Source of the DNA: Larimichthys crocea
Lineage: Eukaryota; Chordata; Actinopteri; Sciaenidae
Assembly (NCBI RefSeq): GCF_000972845.2
Contig: NC_040033.1
Span: forward strand, 5,050,241 to 5,114,240
DNA: 64,000 bases
Direction: 5' to 3'
Under the pieces are notes generated by a model. It searched no databases. It saw only the letters and a program-made list of their open reading frames with translations, and was not told where the DNA came from. A program made the position numbers and the translations under genes. Shown here piece after piece: positions 1 to 12,402 of this stretch; positions within the stretch are counted from its first letter, which is position 1; every line of letters begins with the position of its first letter.

Positions 1-3000
1 CAGGAGCGAGGAGAGAAGAAAACACTGTTCATGAAGCTGACAGTGACGAGAAGACTTGTTTCTGAAGTCGACTGTTTGTGTGGAGTGCTGCAACCAGGAG
101 GCTGCGGGAGGCGGGGTTATCAGTGGGTCAGTTGTCCAGTTAGTAATCAATTTATTGGACCGACTTATTGAGCAACCATCCTTTTGATCTGTGTTCCCAC
201 CTTTCCTGAGTCCCATGGATCCATCTCCAAGAAATCACCGGTCAGGTCTCAAGCTGATATTGATTACATGCACAAGCTAATGTCTGGAAAGGCCTTGGGG
301 GACTCCACACACTCCAGCACCACACACCAATATTTTCCTTCCTTCAAATGTAGATAGAGTTTTAATGGCTGTGTTAGGTTTTAGTCCGATAAGGCAAGGC
401 GATTTTATTTAAACAACATTAAACTCAATGTGCTTTTCAGTCAAGAGCATTCAGTAACAAGTGGCCTGCAACCACCCACCATCCGAACGCCAAGATAATG
501 CACAGGTGGTGGTTTTACCTCTAAATCGTGTTTTTCATCCTGGTCCTCCGGGAACACTGCCCGCATGTTTTAGATAGTTCCTCCTCCAACACACCTGATT
601 CAAATGGTGGCTCGTTATCAGGCCACTGACGAGCTGATCATTTGATCAGGTGTTGGAGCAGGAAACATCTAAAAAATGCAGGACAGTGTTCCCTGAGGGC
701 CAGATTAGAGAAACACTGCTCTAAATGATTCATGTTTTCAAATAATTCACGTTTATTGGTTTAGGAAGTTGTAAAATTGATGAACTCGTTGCTTGGTTTA
801 AAAAAAAAGGCTGGACTGCAAGGGAACCCATAAACAGAATAAAACATGGACGTAGTATCTGTGACGTCACCCACAATGAGCAAAGATGTGGAGCTGTCAA
901 TCAAAGGTCCACGCTCTTAATCCTGCATAACTTTAAGCCTTAATATAATGTGAACAGGTGAGTTGTATATAAATTCACCCTCAGTACAGTTGTCATGAAC
1001 GGGGAAATTAGCTACAAGACCAAAACGTTTTTTGTACAGGCTGTAACATGTTTATTTTCTTATTGTTTACATGGGGACTTATGGGAGACTGACTCACTTC
1101 TGGAGCCGTAGTCTCCCAAATGTTCTTTTTTATCACTGTTTGTTTACAACACTAAATGCACAGACACAAAAACACTTTGTGCATCCATTTCATCAAGTGA
1201 TTTCAGTCTGGAACACAGTGACACCTCTTGGTTCCATCAACCTAAAAACCTCTTTATTGTGTGTGTGGGTGGTGTCCCATAATGGAATGTCACAAGTTTG
1301 ACCCACGAGTGAATGCCAATAGACAAGGACTTCCATTAAGAGGACAGGGACTGTCTGAACCCGACACTCGGTTTGGAGGACGCTGGTGACTAAAAGCAGG
1401 TTTTTAGTGAAACATGACGCCGACTTCTTCTTCAGGAAGATGGTAAATATGAGTGAAAACTTCTGAAATGACATGAGGTGTGTTGTGATTTTGCAGAGTT
1501 TCTGATGGACAGTGAAGTAAGCTGTGAATGTTGTGCTGTCAGCTCAGTTTGTTAGCTGGGCTGGTCTGGATTGTGAGCGCAGAAGACCAGGGGAGTGTTT
1601 TGGACACTGGAACATGAACTAGAGGCAATGTAACCGGTGAAGAGGTGAAAGACGACGAGGAGGAAGGAAGCTACGAACAGAAAAGGAGCAAGAAGCTGCC
1701 TCCAGAGTAATTTTTGGGGCGAAAAACAAGACATACAGAAAAAATAACTCTGTGTTGGACGCTATGAAACTGTAGGTGTTAACTTCATCTATGTGTAACA
1801 TGAACCAAGGCAAGTCAGTCCAGTTTCCTCTGAAAAAACTCCATCAGAACCAAAAAAGTGCATTTGGAAACACTGAGGAAACTTTAAGTTCTGCCGTCTG
1901 TTCACGACATCAATGAAACACACACCGACGATTTTGAAAAGAGAATAACTCCAAATTTCGCTTTATTATAAAACTTGAGGCCATATTTGCACTTTTCTAA
2001 TAAGCTGCTCTAATGTTACAGTAAGCGTCACATACAGCAGCGTGACAACAAGAGCTTTACAGCCGAGCGCAAGAGGGAAGGTGTTTCACCACACACACAC
2101 ACACCGACGCAAACACACACATTTAAACTTTTCTGCCCACTTGTTCAGAAAATTCACCCACTTTTCTAATTGTATTGACTAAATAGCGTCTTGGAGAAGA
2201 CAGCACGCCTCGCCATGCGAAACAGCTGCCAGAATGACGATTTACTATACTGTCTGTTTAGCTGCTTTAGTGATGATCAAATCTGCCAGATCACACGGCC
2301 ACTATCCGCAGCACTAAGCACACACACACACCACACTCACACAACAGAGCCTATTTTTTAAGGTGAATGACATTTAAGCACTTCAGCATGTGTTTATTTA
2401 TTATCTGCAGCAGTCTTTTCAGAGAAGAAGAAAACTCAACATCCATTTTTAGGTTCGTTAAATATCTATTCGTGGAGGTACAACTCGGTAACTAATACCC
2501 TGTTTCATGAGGAGACGGTAGATATCTTCACATTTCTGTTTTGGCCTTTATTGCCTACAATAAGACAAACTAAAAAGCTCGATGCATCGATCCTTTCATA
2601 ATTCACACCTTATAAAGCCCAAAAAGCTTTAAGACACAATGATACATCATAATACCTGATATGCTGTTTATATCAGTATCTTCCTCATTTCACTAGCTAT
2701 TACTATTGTTTATCATCTTCTGACCAGCAGTTAATATGTGACACGCCCATTAAGTGCTATATATGATACAGCATCTCATCTGTACATTTTCATAAAAACA
2801 GTACAACTATATAGCTGACAGTTCCCTGATTTTTGTCGCAACAACAAAAAAAAGGCTGGGCATTTACAGTGTTTGTACAGAAACGTAAGCTTGGCGTGGA
2901 CGTGAATTCACACATAATTCACACCCAGTACAAGTTTGCATTAGCTACCAGCGAAACATAAATTCTCATGATTTATGTAATAATAATAATAAAAAACATA

Positions 3001-3560
3001 AATAGCAAAACGTTCAAGTAAATGGTGTGACTCGTTCAACAAGCTGCTCTGTCACCTACAAATGAGCATGCATGTGTATGACGCAGGTACTAGCAGGTAT
3101 TCACAGTACCATAAAGCCGAGGCACATATATTGTTATATGTTCTCGGTTCGTTAAAAAAAAAGCATCGCTGCGTCGAGAGTCCTTGAGCGATGAGTCACC
3201 CAAGCAGGTCGGTATTGGGGTGTTGATCACCATGACATCAGGAGCTCATCAGGAGCTTTCTCCTGCTGTCACTTCCTGGAGGCAGACAGGAAGAAGAGAG
3301 ACGGCATCATGTTGAGGGATTGTTAGGAAATCTGTGTCATATAAGATATTTTTTCCAGCTAAAGGTAGAGAGACTGTAAAAGAGGACGTTTTAAGGATGC
3401 AGTAATAAATATTCTTTATATTAAAGAGGATATTGCTACATTTATTGTGAATGTAATGTACACAGGAAATGCATCACCCATCTCTACCGAGTTTTCATTT
3501 TCATTTTTTAGCTCATTGTTTTCTTCACTGTTATGGCCTGCTCTGAGACCAAGGTAAATA
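1..3560 (+). repeat. Left arm of a giant inverted repeat (palindrome)
   Basis: This arm reappears as its reverse complement at 3732-7709. The outermost bases (CAGGAGCGAGGAGAGAAG at position 1) match the complement of bases ending near 7709, and the inner end (GCTCTGAGACCAAGGTAAAT, near 3540) matches the complement of bases starting near 3732. Matches were followed by eye at several anchors along the arm (about 530, 1080, 1300, 2130, 3080 and 3480). The arm is non-coding: its short ORFs are not conserved in frame between arms. It starts at the window edge, so the true outer end may lie further left. It is about 420 bp shorter than the right arm; roughly 226 bp of that is one gap near 1255-1285 and about 50 bp another near 900. 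Confidence 0.93.
527..718 (-). mobile_element. hAT-like miniature inverted-repeat element (left-arm copy)
   Basis: This palindromic non-coding element of about 192 bp has ends close to CAGTGTTTTTCAATCCTGG and its complement, and is flanked by the direct 8-bp repeat CTCTAAAT (519-526 and 719-726). An 8-bp duplication is the hallmark of hAT transposases. The left end has lost single A bases relative to the right-arm copy. It has no transposase of its own and would have depended on one encoded elsewhere. Confidence 0.8.
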
Positions 3561-3731
3561 CTAGTTACAGATAAACGATCATTATCATTGTGAAACCTTG
3601 AAACTAATCGCACCATCCTTCTCTGGCACGATGTTACATTATTCAAGATAATTTCTTGTATAGTTTAGTTGGCACTATTACTGTAAACTTAATTTCTGTT
3701 AAACAGAAAGTCCCACAGGTGTGCTTTCCTT
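3561..3731. other. Spacer (loop) of the giant palindrome
   Basis: This 171-bp stretch separates the two arms and has no counterpart in either. It is AT-rich and has no ORF, tRNA-like box, terminal repeat or recognisable element. The boundaries were set by eye where the complement match stops (AGGTAAATA on the left, TATTTACCT on the right) and may be off by a few bases. Confidence 0.85.
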
Positions 3732-6094
3732 TATTTACCTTGGTCTCAGAGCCAGGCCATAACAGTGAAGAAAACAATGAGCTAAAAAATGAAAATGAAA
3801 ACTCGGTAGAGATGGGTGATGCATTTCTGTGGGTACATTACATTCACAATAAATGTAGCAATTAGTTCCATCTTTAATATGAAGAATATTTATTACTGCA
3901 TCCTTAAAACGTTCCTCTTTTACAGTCTCTCTATCCTTTAGCTGGAAAAAATATCTTGCAGATTTGCAGTTACAACACAGATTTCCTAACAATCCCTCAC
4001 ACATGATGCCGTCTCTCTCTGTCTCTGTCGGCCTCTCAGGAAGTGACAGCAGGAGAAAGCTCCTGATGAGCTCCTGATGTCATGTGGATCAACACCCCAA
4101 TACCGACCTGCTTGGGTGACTCATCGCTCTAAGGACTCTCGACGCAGCGAACCGAGGAACCGAGGAACGAACCGAGGAACATATAACAATATATGTGCCT
4201 CGGCTTTATGTACTGTGAATACCTGCTAGTACCTGCGTCATACACATGCATGCTCATTTGTAGGTGACAGAGCAGCTTGTTGAACGAGTCACACCATTTA
4301 CTTGAACGGTTGCTATTTATGTTTTTTATTATTATTATTACATAAATCATGAGAATTTATGTTTCCGCTGGTAGCTAATGCAAACTTGTACTGGGTGTGA
4401 ATTAATCTGTGAATTCACGTCCACGCCTGAGCTTACGTTTCTGTACAAACACTGTAAATGCCCATGCCTTTTTTTTTTGTTTGCTGTCAATGAAGTGACA
4501 TAAAATCAGGGAACTGTCAGCTGACGTTATAGTTGTACTGTTTTTATGAAAATGTACAGATGAGATGCTGTATCATATATAGCACTTTAATGGGCGTGTC
4601 GACATATTAACTGCTGGTCAGAAGATGATGAACAATAGTAATAGCTAGTGAAATGAGGAAGATACTGATATAAACAGCATATCAGGTATTATTGATGTAT
4701 CATTTGTGTCTTAAAGCTTTTTGGGCTTTATAAGGTGTGAATTATGAAAGGATCGATGCGTCGAGCTTTTTAGTTTTGTCTTATTGTAGGCAATAAGATG
4801 CCAAAACAGAAATGTGAAGATATCTACCGTCTCCTCATGAATACAGGGTATTAGTTACCGAGTTGTACCTCCACGAATTAGATATTTAACGAACCTAAAA
4901 ATGGATGTTGAGTATTTCTTCCTCTGAAAATGACTGCTGCATGATAATCATAAACACATGCTGAAGTGCTTAAATGTCATTCACCTTGAATAAATAGGCG
5001 TCTGTTGTGTGAGTGTGTGTGCGCTTAGTGCTGCGGATAGTGGCCGTGTTTATCTGCGCAGATATTGATCATCACTAAAGCAGCTAAACAGACAGAAATG
5101 CATAATAAATCGTTCATTCTTGCAGCTGTTTCGCATGGCGAGAGGCCGTGCTGTCTTCTCCAAGACGCTATTTAGTCAATACAATTAGAAAAGTGGGTGA
5201 ATTTTCTGAACAAGTGGGCAGAAAAGTTTAAATGTTCATGTGTGTTTGCGTCGGTGTGTGTGTGTGTGTGAAACACCCTTCCCCCTTGCGCTCGGCTGTA
5301 AAGCTCTTGTTGTCACGCTGCTGTATGTGACGCTTACTGTAACATTAGAGCAGCTTATTAATGAAAAGTGCAAATATGGCCTCTACTGTTTTATAATAAA
5401 GCGAAATTTGGAGTTATTCTCTTTTCAAAATCGTCGGTGTGTGTTTCATTGATTGTCGTGAACAGACGGCAGAACATTAAAGTTTCCTCAATGTTTTCCC
5501 CAAATGCACTTTTTTGGTGTTCTTATGGAGTTTTCTCAGAGGAAACTGCACTCGCCTTGGTTCATGTTACACATAGATGAAGTTAACACCTACAGTTTCA
5601 TAGCGTCCAACACACAGTTATTTTTTCTGTATGTCTTGTTTTTCGCCCCAAAAATTACTCTTGCAGGCGGCTTCTTGCTCCTTTTCTGTTCGTAGCTTCC
5701 TCCTTCCTCCGTCGTCTTTTCACCTCTTCACCGGTTACAATGCCTCTAGTTTATGTTCCAGTGATCCAAAACACTCCCCTGGTCTTCTGCGCTCACAATC
5801 CAGACCAGCCCAGCTAACAAACTGAGCTGACAGCAGCTACATTTCACAGCTTTACTTCACTGTCCATCAGGAAACTCTGCAAATCACACACACACCTCAT
5901 GTCATTTCAGAAGTTTTCCCTCATATTTACCATCTTCCTGAAGAAGAAAGTCTGCGTTCATGTTTCACTAAAAACCTGCTTTTAGTCACCAAGCGTCCTC
6001 CAAACCGAGTGTCGGGTTCAGACAGTCCTTTCTCTAATGGAAGTCTTGTCTCTTGCTTCCTCGTGGGATCAAACTTGTGACCTTTCCATTATGG

Positions 6095-6320
6095 GACCCC
6101 CAGACGGCCGCACACCCACCGCCACCTCCTCCTCCACACACACACACACACCGCTGTCTCCCTCGCTCTTAAATTGATCGCAGTCGCGGTGCATTGTGGT
6201 CCAATTGTGCGGTGTGATCTCAGGATAGCACGGTTCAGCAGCCTTCTCTCTCCAGACGCTCGCTCGGCACTTCTCTGCTACAGCAGTAAGCACTCTGTCA
6301 CTTTCGCTGATGATGCATGG

Positions 6321-6355
<35 letters not shown>
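6095..6355. repeat. Right-arm-only segment with (CA)n microsatellite
   Basis: Between the shared sequences ATTATGGGAC and CAATAAAGAGG, the right arm has about 226 bp that the left arm lacks. The segment is bounded by CA-rich runs: short ones near 6109-6150 and a (CA)16-like run at 6323-6355. The left arm keeps only one short CA run at the junction, which fits a deletion between CA repeats in the left arm better than an insertion in the right. Confidence 0.6.
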
Positions 6356-6356
<1 letters not shown>

Positions 6357-6960
6357 AATAAAGAGGTTTTTAGGTTGATGGAACCAAGAGGTGTCACTGT
6401 GTTCCAGACTGAAATCACTTGATGAAATGGATGCACAAAGTGTTTTTGTGTCTGTGCATTTAGTGTTGTAAACAAACAGTGATAAAAAAAAACTATGGCT
6501 CCAGAAGTGAGTCAGTCTCCATAAGTCCCCATGTCCAAATGTCCAACTTCACAGCAGAAATAAACATGTTTACAGCCTGGTACAAAAAACAGTTTTGGTC
6601 TCTGTAGCTAATTTCCCCGTTCATGACAACTGTACTGAGGGTGAATTTATATACAACTCACCTGTTCACATTATATTAAGGCTTAAAGTTATGCAGGATT
6701 AAGAGCGTGGACGCTTTGATTGACAGCTCGGTGCCGTTACTGGAGGCTTGTTAAAGTACCCAGGCTTCATTCAGTCAACTCAGCTCCACGTCTTTGCTCA
6801 TTGTGGGTCACGTCACAGATACTACGTCCATGCTTTATTCTGTTTATCCTCTTGCAGTCCAGCCTTTTTTTTTTTAAACCCACAGTAACACAGTTCATCA
6901 ATTTTACAATTTCCTAAACCAATAAACGTGAATTTATTTGAAAACGTGAATAATTTAGAG

Positions 6961-7157
6961 CAGTGTTTTTCAATCCTGGCCCTCAGGGAACACTGTCCTG
7001 CATGTTTTAGATGTTTCCTGCTCCAACACCTGATTCAAATGATCAGCTCGTCAGTGGCCTGATAACGAGCCACTCATTTGAATCAGGTGTGTTGGAGAAG
7101 AAACTATATAAAACATGCAGGGCAGTGTTCCCTGAGGACCAGGATTGAAAAACACTG
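6961..7157 (+). mobile_element. hAT-like miniature inverted-repeat element (right-arm copy)
   Basis: This 197-bp element starts CAGTGTTTTTCAATCCTGG and ends with the matching complement, and is nearly palindromic throughout. It is flanked by perfect 8-bp direct repeats ATTTAGAG (6953-6960 and 7158-7165). It is the mirror image of the copy at 527-718 and carries the complementary target duplication, so both descend from one insertion that was later duplicated with the arm. Confidence 0.87.
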
Positions 7158-7709
7158 ATTTAGAGGTTAAAACTCACCACCTGTGCATTTATCTTGGTGT
7201 TTCGGATGGTGGGTGGTTGTCAGTGCCACTTGTTACAGAATGCTCTTGACTGAAAAGCACATTGAGTTTAATGTTGTTTAAATAAAATCCCCTTGCCTTA
7301 TCTGACTAAAACCTAACACATGTCATTAAAACTCTATCTACATTTAAAGGAAGGAAAATATTGGTGTTGGTGCTGGAGTGTGTAGAGATCCCCCAAGGCC
7401 TTTCGAGGCATTAAGCTTGTGCATGTAATCAATTATCAGCTTGAGACCAGGCCGGTGATTTCTTGGAGATTGATCACATGGGACTCAGTGAAAGGTGGGA
7501 ACACAGATCAAAAGGATGGTTGCTCAATAAGTCGGTCAATAATATTGATTCACTAACTGGACAACTGACCCACTGATAACTCCCCATCTCCGTACACGCC
7601 TCCTGGTTTGCAGCAGCTCCACACAAACGAGTCGACTTCAGAAACGAGTCTTCTCGTCACTGTCAGCTGCCGGAGCTTCATGAACAGTGTTTTCTTCTCT
7701 CCTCGCTCC

Positions 7710-9484
7710 TGCTTCACATCAGACCTTCAAAAAAAACAAAAAAACTATAACACATTATTGGCAAGTCTGTCAAGAAAGATGATGTTCATTTCTTCAAACA
7801 TGGACAAGCACCTGTGAAATTGGTTTTCAAGCTTTTCATTATGCCATTTTCAATCAAGGACACATTTTGAGCAAGTCTCCCTCGTATGAAAAGGAGGATC
7901 ACATATCAATTTTAGTTGAGTGGCAAATTACTGAAAGCCTGTCCTCGTGTTTTTCAACCCCTGTGATTGCGTATCGACAGCTACATATTAACTCGAGACA
8001 GATTTCTATGGTGGGAGAATACAGGATGAAATTACAGAACGATTTTTTTTACAGATTTCCAAGAGGCAACCTTTGGAACTCGTTCGATATGATTGAACAT
8101 GTTCTTAAATATCCTCCAGACACATTTATGTATGTTTGTGTGTGTTAGGCATGGCTGGGAATATGCAGGTCTAAAGATGTCTCAGCTTTCACGTTAAAAG
8201 GTTTCCAGTTAAAGATTTTTTTAAGGCATTTTCTGCTTCATTAGATATTGAGAGATATACTGTAAAGAGAGGGATGACATCCAGCAAAGAACCGTCACAT
8301 TGGAAAGGACTTTAGCCTTGATAGACGGGGTGCACGCTCTACCAGGTGACCGCCCAACAAGCATTAAATCTAGACCAGATCAAGTTCGTTGTCGGTCTTC
8401 TTGGTGGTTTTTTTCTTACAGGTAAAAACTCAAAGTTTCTCTTGACTTCAGGATTGTTTACCTCAACTTACACTTTGCCGAACTGTCTTTGTTTCTGTCA
8501 GTTTTGTCTGGTCTCGACTCACTCATGTCCTAACTAAAGCCTGTGTTGTCTGAGTGGGTTTCCTCTACGTACTCTTGGCCTCAGAACCTGTGAATAGTTA
8601 GGATGGGACAAATTTCTCCAAGAGGATCAATTAAGTGTAACTTCATTTTCAGTTCTTCAGTTTCTCTACATTCCTGTTCATTGTTTTTCCCATGTGACAG
8701 CCTGAGCTGACGTCCCGCTCCACTCTGTCTGTTATCTGCTGATGGATCCAATCCCGTCAGTAACGTAAAATGTTTGAGAGAGAAACAAACTGAAGCCAAC
8801 ACTCATTACACTAATTATGCCCATCCCCACAAACAGGACTGCAAGTCTGTTTGTGCTCCTGCCAAAACTGACCAAACACAGTCTGGCGACCACGCCCGAC
8901 TGGTTCTCTAATGAGTGTACTTGAAGGGGTCAACAAGAACAAGTAACCAACCACAAACATGTCCTCATGAATTCAATTAAAAACTAATAAAGAGTAATAA
9001 CCTATTTTCTGGTTATGAGTAACCTGCAGAAAGAGTATCAAGTCCTTCCTAATGATCAGTCTCTGAGCATGAGACCCGACACATGGAGTCAATGTTACAC
9101 CCAGAATACATAAAGTACACAAAGTATAAAAGAAGACCAGACAAACTTGTCCAATGACACTGATGCACGTTTGCATTGTGCAGCTCATAAACGTGTTTTA
9201 CTGTTATAAAACATGTTTAACTTCTAGGAATATGATTGGAGATATGATACAGTGCAGGCTGGACACTGAGCTTGGACACACAGCTTGTCCTTGGAATGTG
9301 TGCAATTTATTTTGGATAGCTGAAAACTGGATTTTTTTTCATTCCCACCGTGAAAATGTTCTTTTCTTCCACAGCTCTGTGAAAGAAAAGAACATTTTCA
9401 CGTGTTCTTTTTTTCCCCACCAGTTTGCAGTACAGGGTTACACGTGGTGACGTGAGGTTAACACCTCAAAACACATGAACTTTT
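7710..9484. other. Non-coding stretch, no gene recognised
   Basis: No exon with protein similarity or supported splice sites is seen. A 93-codon open frame near 7867-8148 begins with TTG and shows no recognisable domain. The only structure that stands out is the hairpin at 9349-9402, listed separately. Confidence 0.6.
9349..9402. repeat. Near-perfect 54-bp hairpin
   Basis: CGTGAAAATGTTCTTTTCTT (from 9349) pairs with AAGAACATTTTCACG and neighbouring bases ending at 9402. The stem is about 22 bp with one mismatch, and the 10-base loop ACAGCTCTGT can extend pairing by four more. The flanks do not continue the stem. A small-RNA precursor, a fragment of a miniature element or a chance inverted duplication are all possible. 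Confidence 0.75.
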
Positions 9485-9652
9485 AGGGCGGCGTTCAGCT
9501 CAGTTGGTCGAGCAGCCAGTCCTTGCAGGCTTCGAATCCGACCTTTCCCGTGTTCAGTCTCTCTCTCTCCCCACATTCCTGTCACTCTTCAGCTGTCTCT
9601 ATCAAAATAAAGCTTGAAAAGACCCAAAAAATTATCTTGGAAAAAAAATTAA
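9485..9652 (+). mobile_element. tRNA-derived SINE, internally shortened
   Basis: The 5' part has a tRNA-like A box region (GTTCAGCTCAGTTGGTCG) and a B box (CTTCGAATCC), the two halves of an RNA polymerase III promoter. The 3' part has pyrimidine-rich sequence, then AATAAAGC and an A-rich end. The A-to-B spacing is shorter than a tRNA would need, so an internal deletion is likely. The layout matches a dispersed fish SINE; it is not a functional tRNA gene. Confidence 0.75.
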
Positions 9653-12402
9653 AAGATTAAAAGAGGTGTGAGTCCAAGCGACAGCCATATGGAGAAGCCT
9701 CTCCGAATACAATGGATCATTATGAGACTGGCTGTCAAAACTGGGCACTTTTTGTTTATGGCATAACAAATATCTAACACAGCTCTTGTGTGTGTGTGTG
9801 TGTGTAATTAATGGGTGCAAATACTGTGACAAATTTAGAGCATGCATCGTTGAAATAACAACAACAGGAGCACATGTCGTGGGTTGCAGAGTTGAAATCC
9901 TGAGGCAGACCCTTCGTTGATGCAGAATCTGAGCTGGCTGAGGTGGAAAAGGCAGCATGATAAAAGCGCTATGCAACAAAGTGAAACACACATGGTGGAT
10001 TAATCATGACGTAGCGCACATGTGGAGCAATGAGGAGATGCAGCATGTCCTCCTTTCGGCCACCTGCTCCTCTTTAGTCAATCTTATTAGCAGAATAACG
10101 TTAACAGCTTCAATCCTGTCATTTTAATTTGCCTCGTGTGCGCATGTAGGACACAAGCACGGCACTGAAATCTGATTTAATTTGATCTGATTAGACCGAA
10201 GGGAAGAAGTCATCGGTCACCTAAATATTTCCAAAAAAGAGACGCAGCGTAAATGACTCATCCATGAACTGCGTTGAGATTGATTGTGTCAAACTGAGAG
10301 GAAAACGTCTTCTCCCTCAGGAGAGGTAAGAGGAGTACAGGGCAGAGGAGAGGTGGAAGGGTTCACCCAAAAACACACAAAGGTGCATCGATTCAAACAT
10401 AAGTAGCATGCGTGTGTGTGCGGTAACACTCGAGCTCTCGGGGGGGTTTCCAGAGACCAGCCGGGTGGCCTAATGTTGGCCTGCTGCGCCACCTCATTCA
10501 ACTTTGTTGTGCAATCTCGATCGGCACCTGCTTGAGTGCTCTTATGAGCCCTTTATGCACACTTCTCGTTGGATGGCATGGCTTTGCCTGAGGGAGCTGA
10601 GGAAATAATGTTAGTAAGAGACGGATGAAAAGGTTAGAGATGATAAACAGTCAGAGAGCTGATGAAAACAAAAGAACAGCACGAGAATAGAAACGTCGGC
10701 ACCTGTCAGTGATATCTAAATTAGATACTGGTTCATACTGGATCTTTGTCTCGTCTGATGGACTACAGATCACATGACAAAAACATGATCCACATAAACA
10801 TCACCACATGCATGTGAGGGGATCTTTGTCCAAAACCTACAATATTGTTGGTTGGATTTTTGGAGATCAACCACAGTTCATTGCTTAATTTCTTTTTATT
10901 ACATTTCTTTTATTCTGTTTTCTTAAGGATATTATTCTTATTCATATTATGTGAATGTGCTGTATCGAAATTCATTCTTGTGGTTATGTTGCAGTGTTGC
11001 TATCTGTGTACAGATTGCGGCAACCTCTCCTTGTAAGGACAATTTTCCATCGATCTTTCTATACATCACCTGCCTGTTGCAGATTGTTTTTTGATCTTCT
11101 AACTTTGCTTCCCTTGTTTCTATTTGACCAAATAAAAAATGTTTCACCTCGCGACACTCTAAGTTTCCGTCTGAGCTCACCTGCCTAAGCTACTTTTAAG
11201 AACTAGTCTAAGTTTTTGTTGCCGTTGCTGCCGTGCACATTGCTTTTGTCTGCTCCTGTGGTCACTCATAGAAAGATGAAGGTTACCACAGTTAGGACTA
11301 AAAATACAGCTTGCTAACTGAAGGTGAAACCGACTGGCCGGGGCGTAACTATTATTAGAAACCATTTGAGTGTTGCAGAGGTCAAAACTGCGACCTTTCA
11401 CTTTTGTTGCATTGTCTTTTGACACTGCTCCCTGATGCAATAAACTCTGGGTGCATTGGTCGATTAACAAAGAAATAACTCCAGGCCTGATGTCATTGAT
11501 TGGCAGATTGATTGGCTTCAGTTATCCAGCGTTAAGCTTTTATCTGACGCTGCTCTTCGTTTGCTTCATCCCCCTGAGGGTTCTTAACTCATTCATCAGT
11601 TGTGAGGTGGACCGTCGGTATAATCCATGCACGGCGCAAACACTCTGACAGGGCTGACCTTATACAGTAATGATCCTCCTAACATTAAAGTCAGGTCAGG
11701 TGAGAAATCTCACTTTAATTGTGTTCCTTACCCTCCCGTGGGTGCCTGCTGTCACTCTGATCCAGCACAATGATGGTCAGGTGCAAGACTTTATCAGAAA
11801 TATAAAGCTAAGGCACAGGGGTTATTCCACATCTACCTAACGGAGTGGAGTGCAAAACAAATCTCAAATTATTTTGTGTTCTTTAGGTGATGAATTAGGC
11901 TTCTAAACTGATCATTGAGAAGCCTGGATGAATAAAGAACAATACAAAACAACAAGTGTTTGCATTTTAACGCACATTTCAATGTTGTTTAACAGTCAGA
12001 ACCCAAAGTACATGAGTACATGTCTTAAAATGACAACAAAACAGTGTTAAATCCAAGCAGATTAAACGTGAAAACATCTTTATTTGATATCAGATTAGGC
12101 TAGACGGCGCATATCTTACTGAACTGATGAATATCATTAAAACATCCCATGTAGCACCACATCTGGACCCCAAATGAACGCTAAAACCTGCCACTAACAG
12201 TCCAGCCGATACACGAACTTTAGAGCACGAATGACTTTTTAATGCGTTCAACCTTTCTCTGACTTTACACGTTACGAGGAGGCGGTCTGCCTCCTGGTTC
12301 ACAGCTTTCCCTTCCTCGTGTTTCTAACCCGTCTGTCTCGCTGTGCTCAACCTGCCCAGACAGACGTTTTTCACAGCAGACGTTTTCGACATGACACAAA
12401 CG
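9653..12402. other. Non-coding stretch, no gene recognised
   Basis: Only short unsupported open frames and a short (TG)n run near 9787-9806 are seen. No domain, exon structure or RNA gene was recognised. Confidence 0.6.

Larger units (their letters stand above)
3732..7709 (-). repeat. Right arm of the giant inverted repeat
   Basis: This is the reverse complement of 1-3560. By eye the identity is roughly 90 percent where it can be aligned, and the differences include many single-base insertions or deletions. It contains about 226 bp absent from the left arm (within about 6095-6345, including a (CA)n run at 6323-6355) and about 50 bp more near 6735-6785. No protein-coding gene is seen. Its right limit is a minimum, because the left arm is cut by the window edge. 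Confidence 0.93.

Noticed and set aside
1..7709. Palindrome as a simple same-molecule sequencing chimera
   Set aside because: A foldback read artefact would give arms alike except for read errors. Here a 226-bp block and a block of about 50 bp are present in only one arm, which points to a real duplication followed by divergence. Misassembly cannot be wholly excluded.
7867..8148. 93-codon open frame next to the palindrome
   Set aside because: It begins with TTG, has no recognisable domain, ends in a TG-rich run and has no splice or UTR context.
9485..9560. tRNA gene
   Set aside because: The A and B boxes are too close, no cloverleaf can be completed, and the 3' part is a SINE tail.
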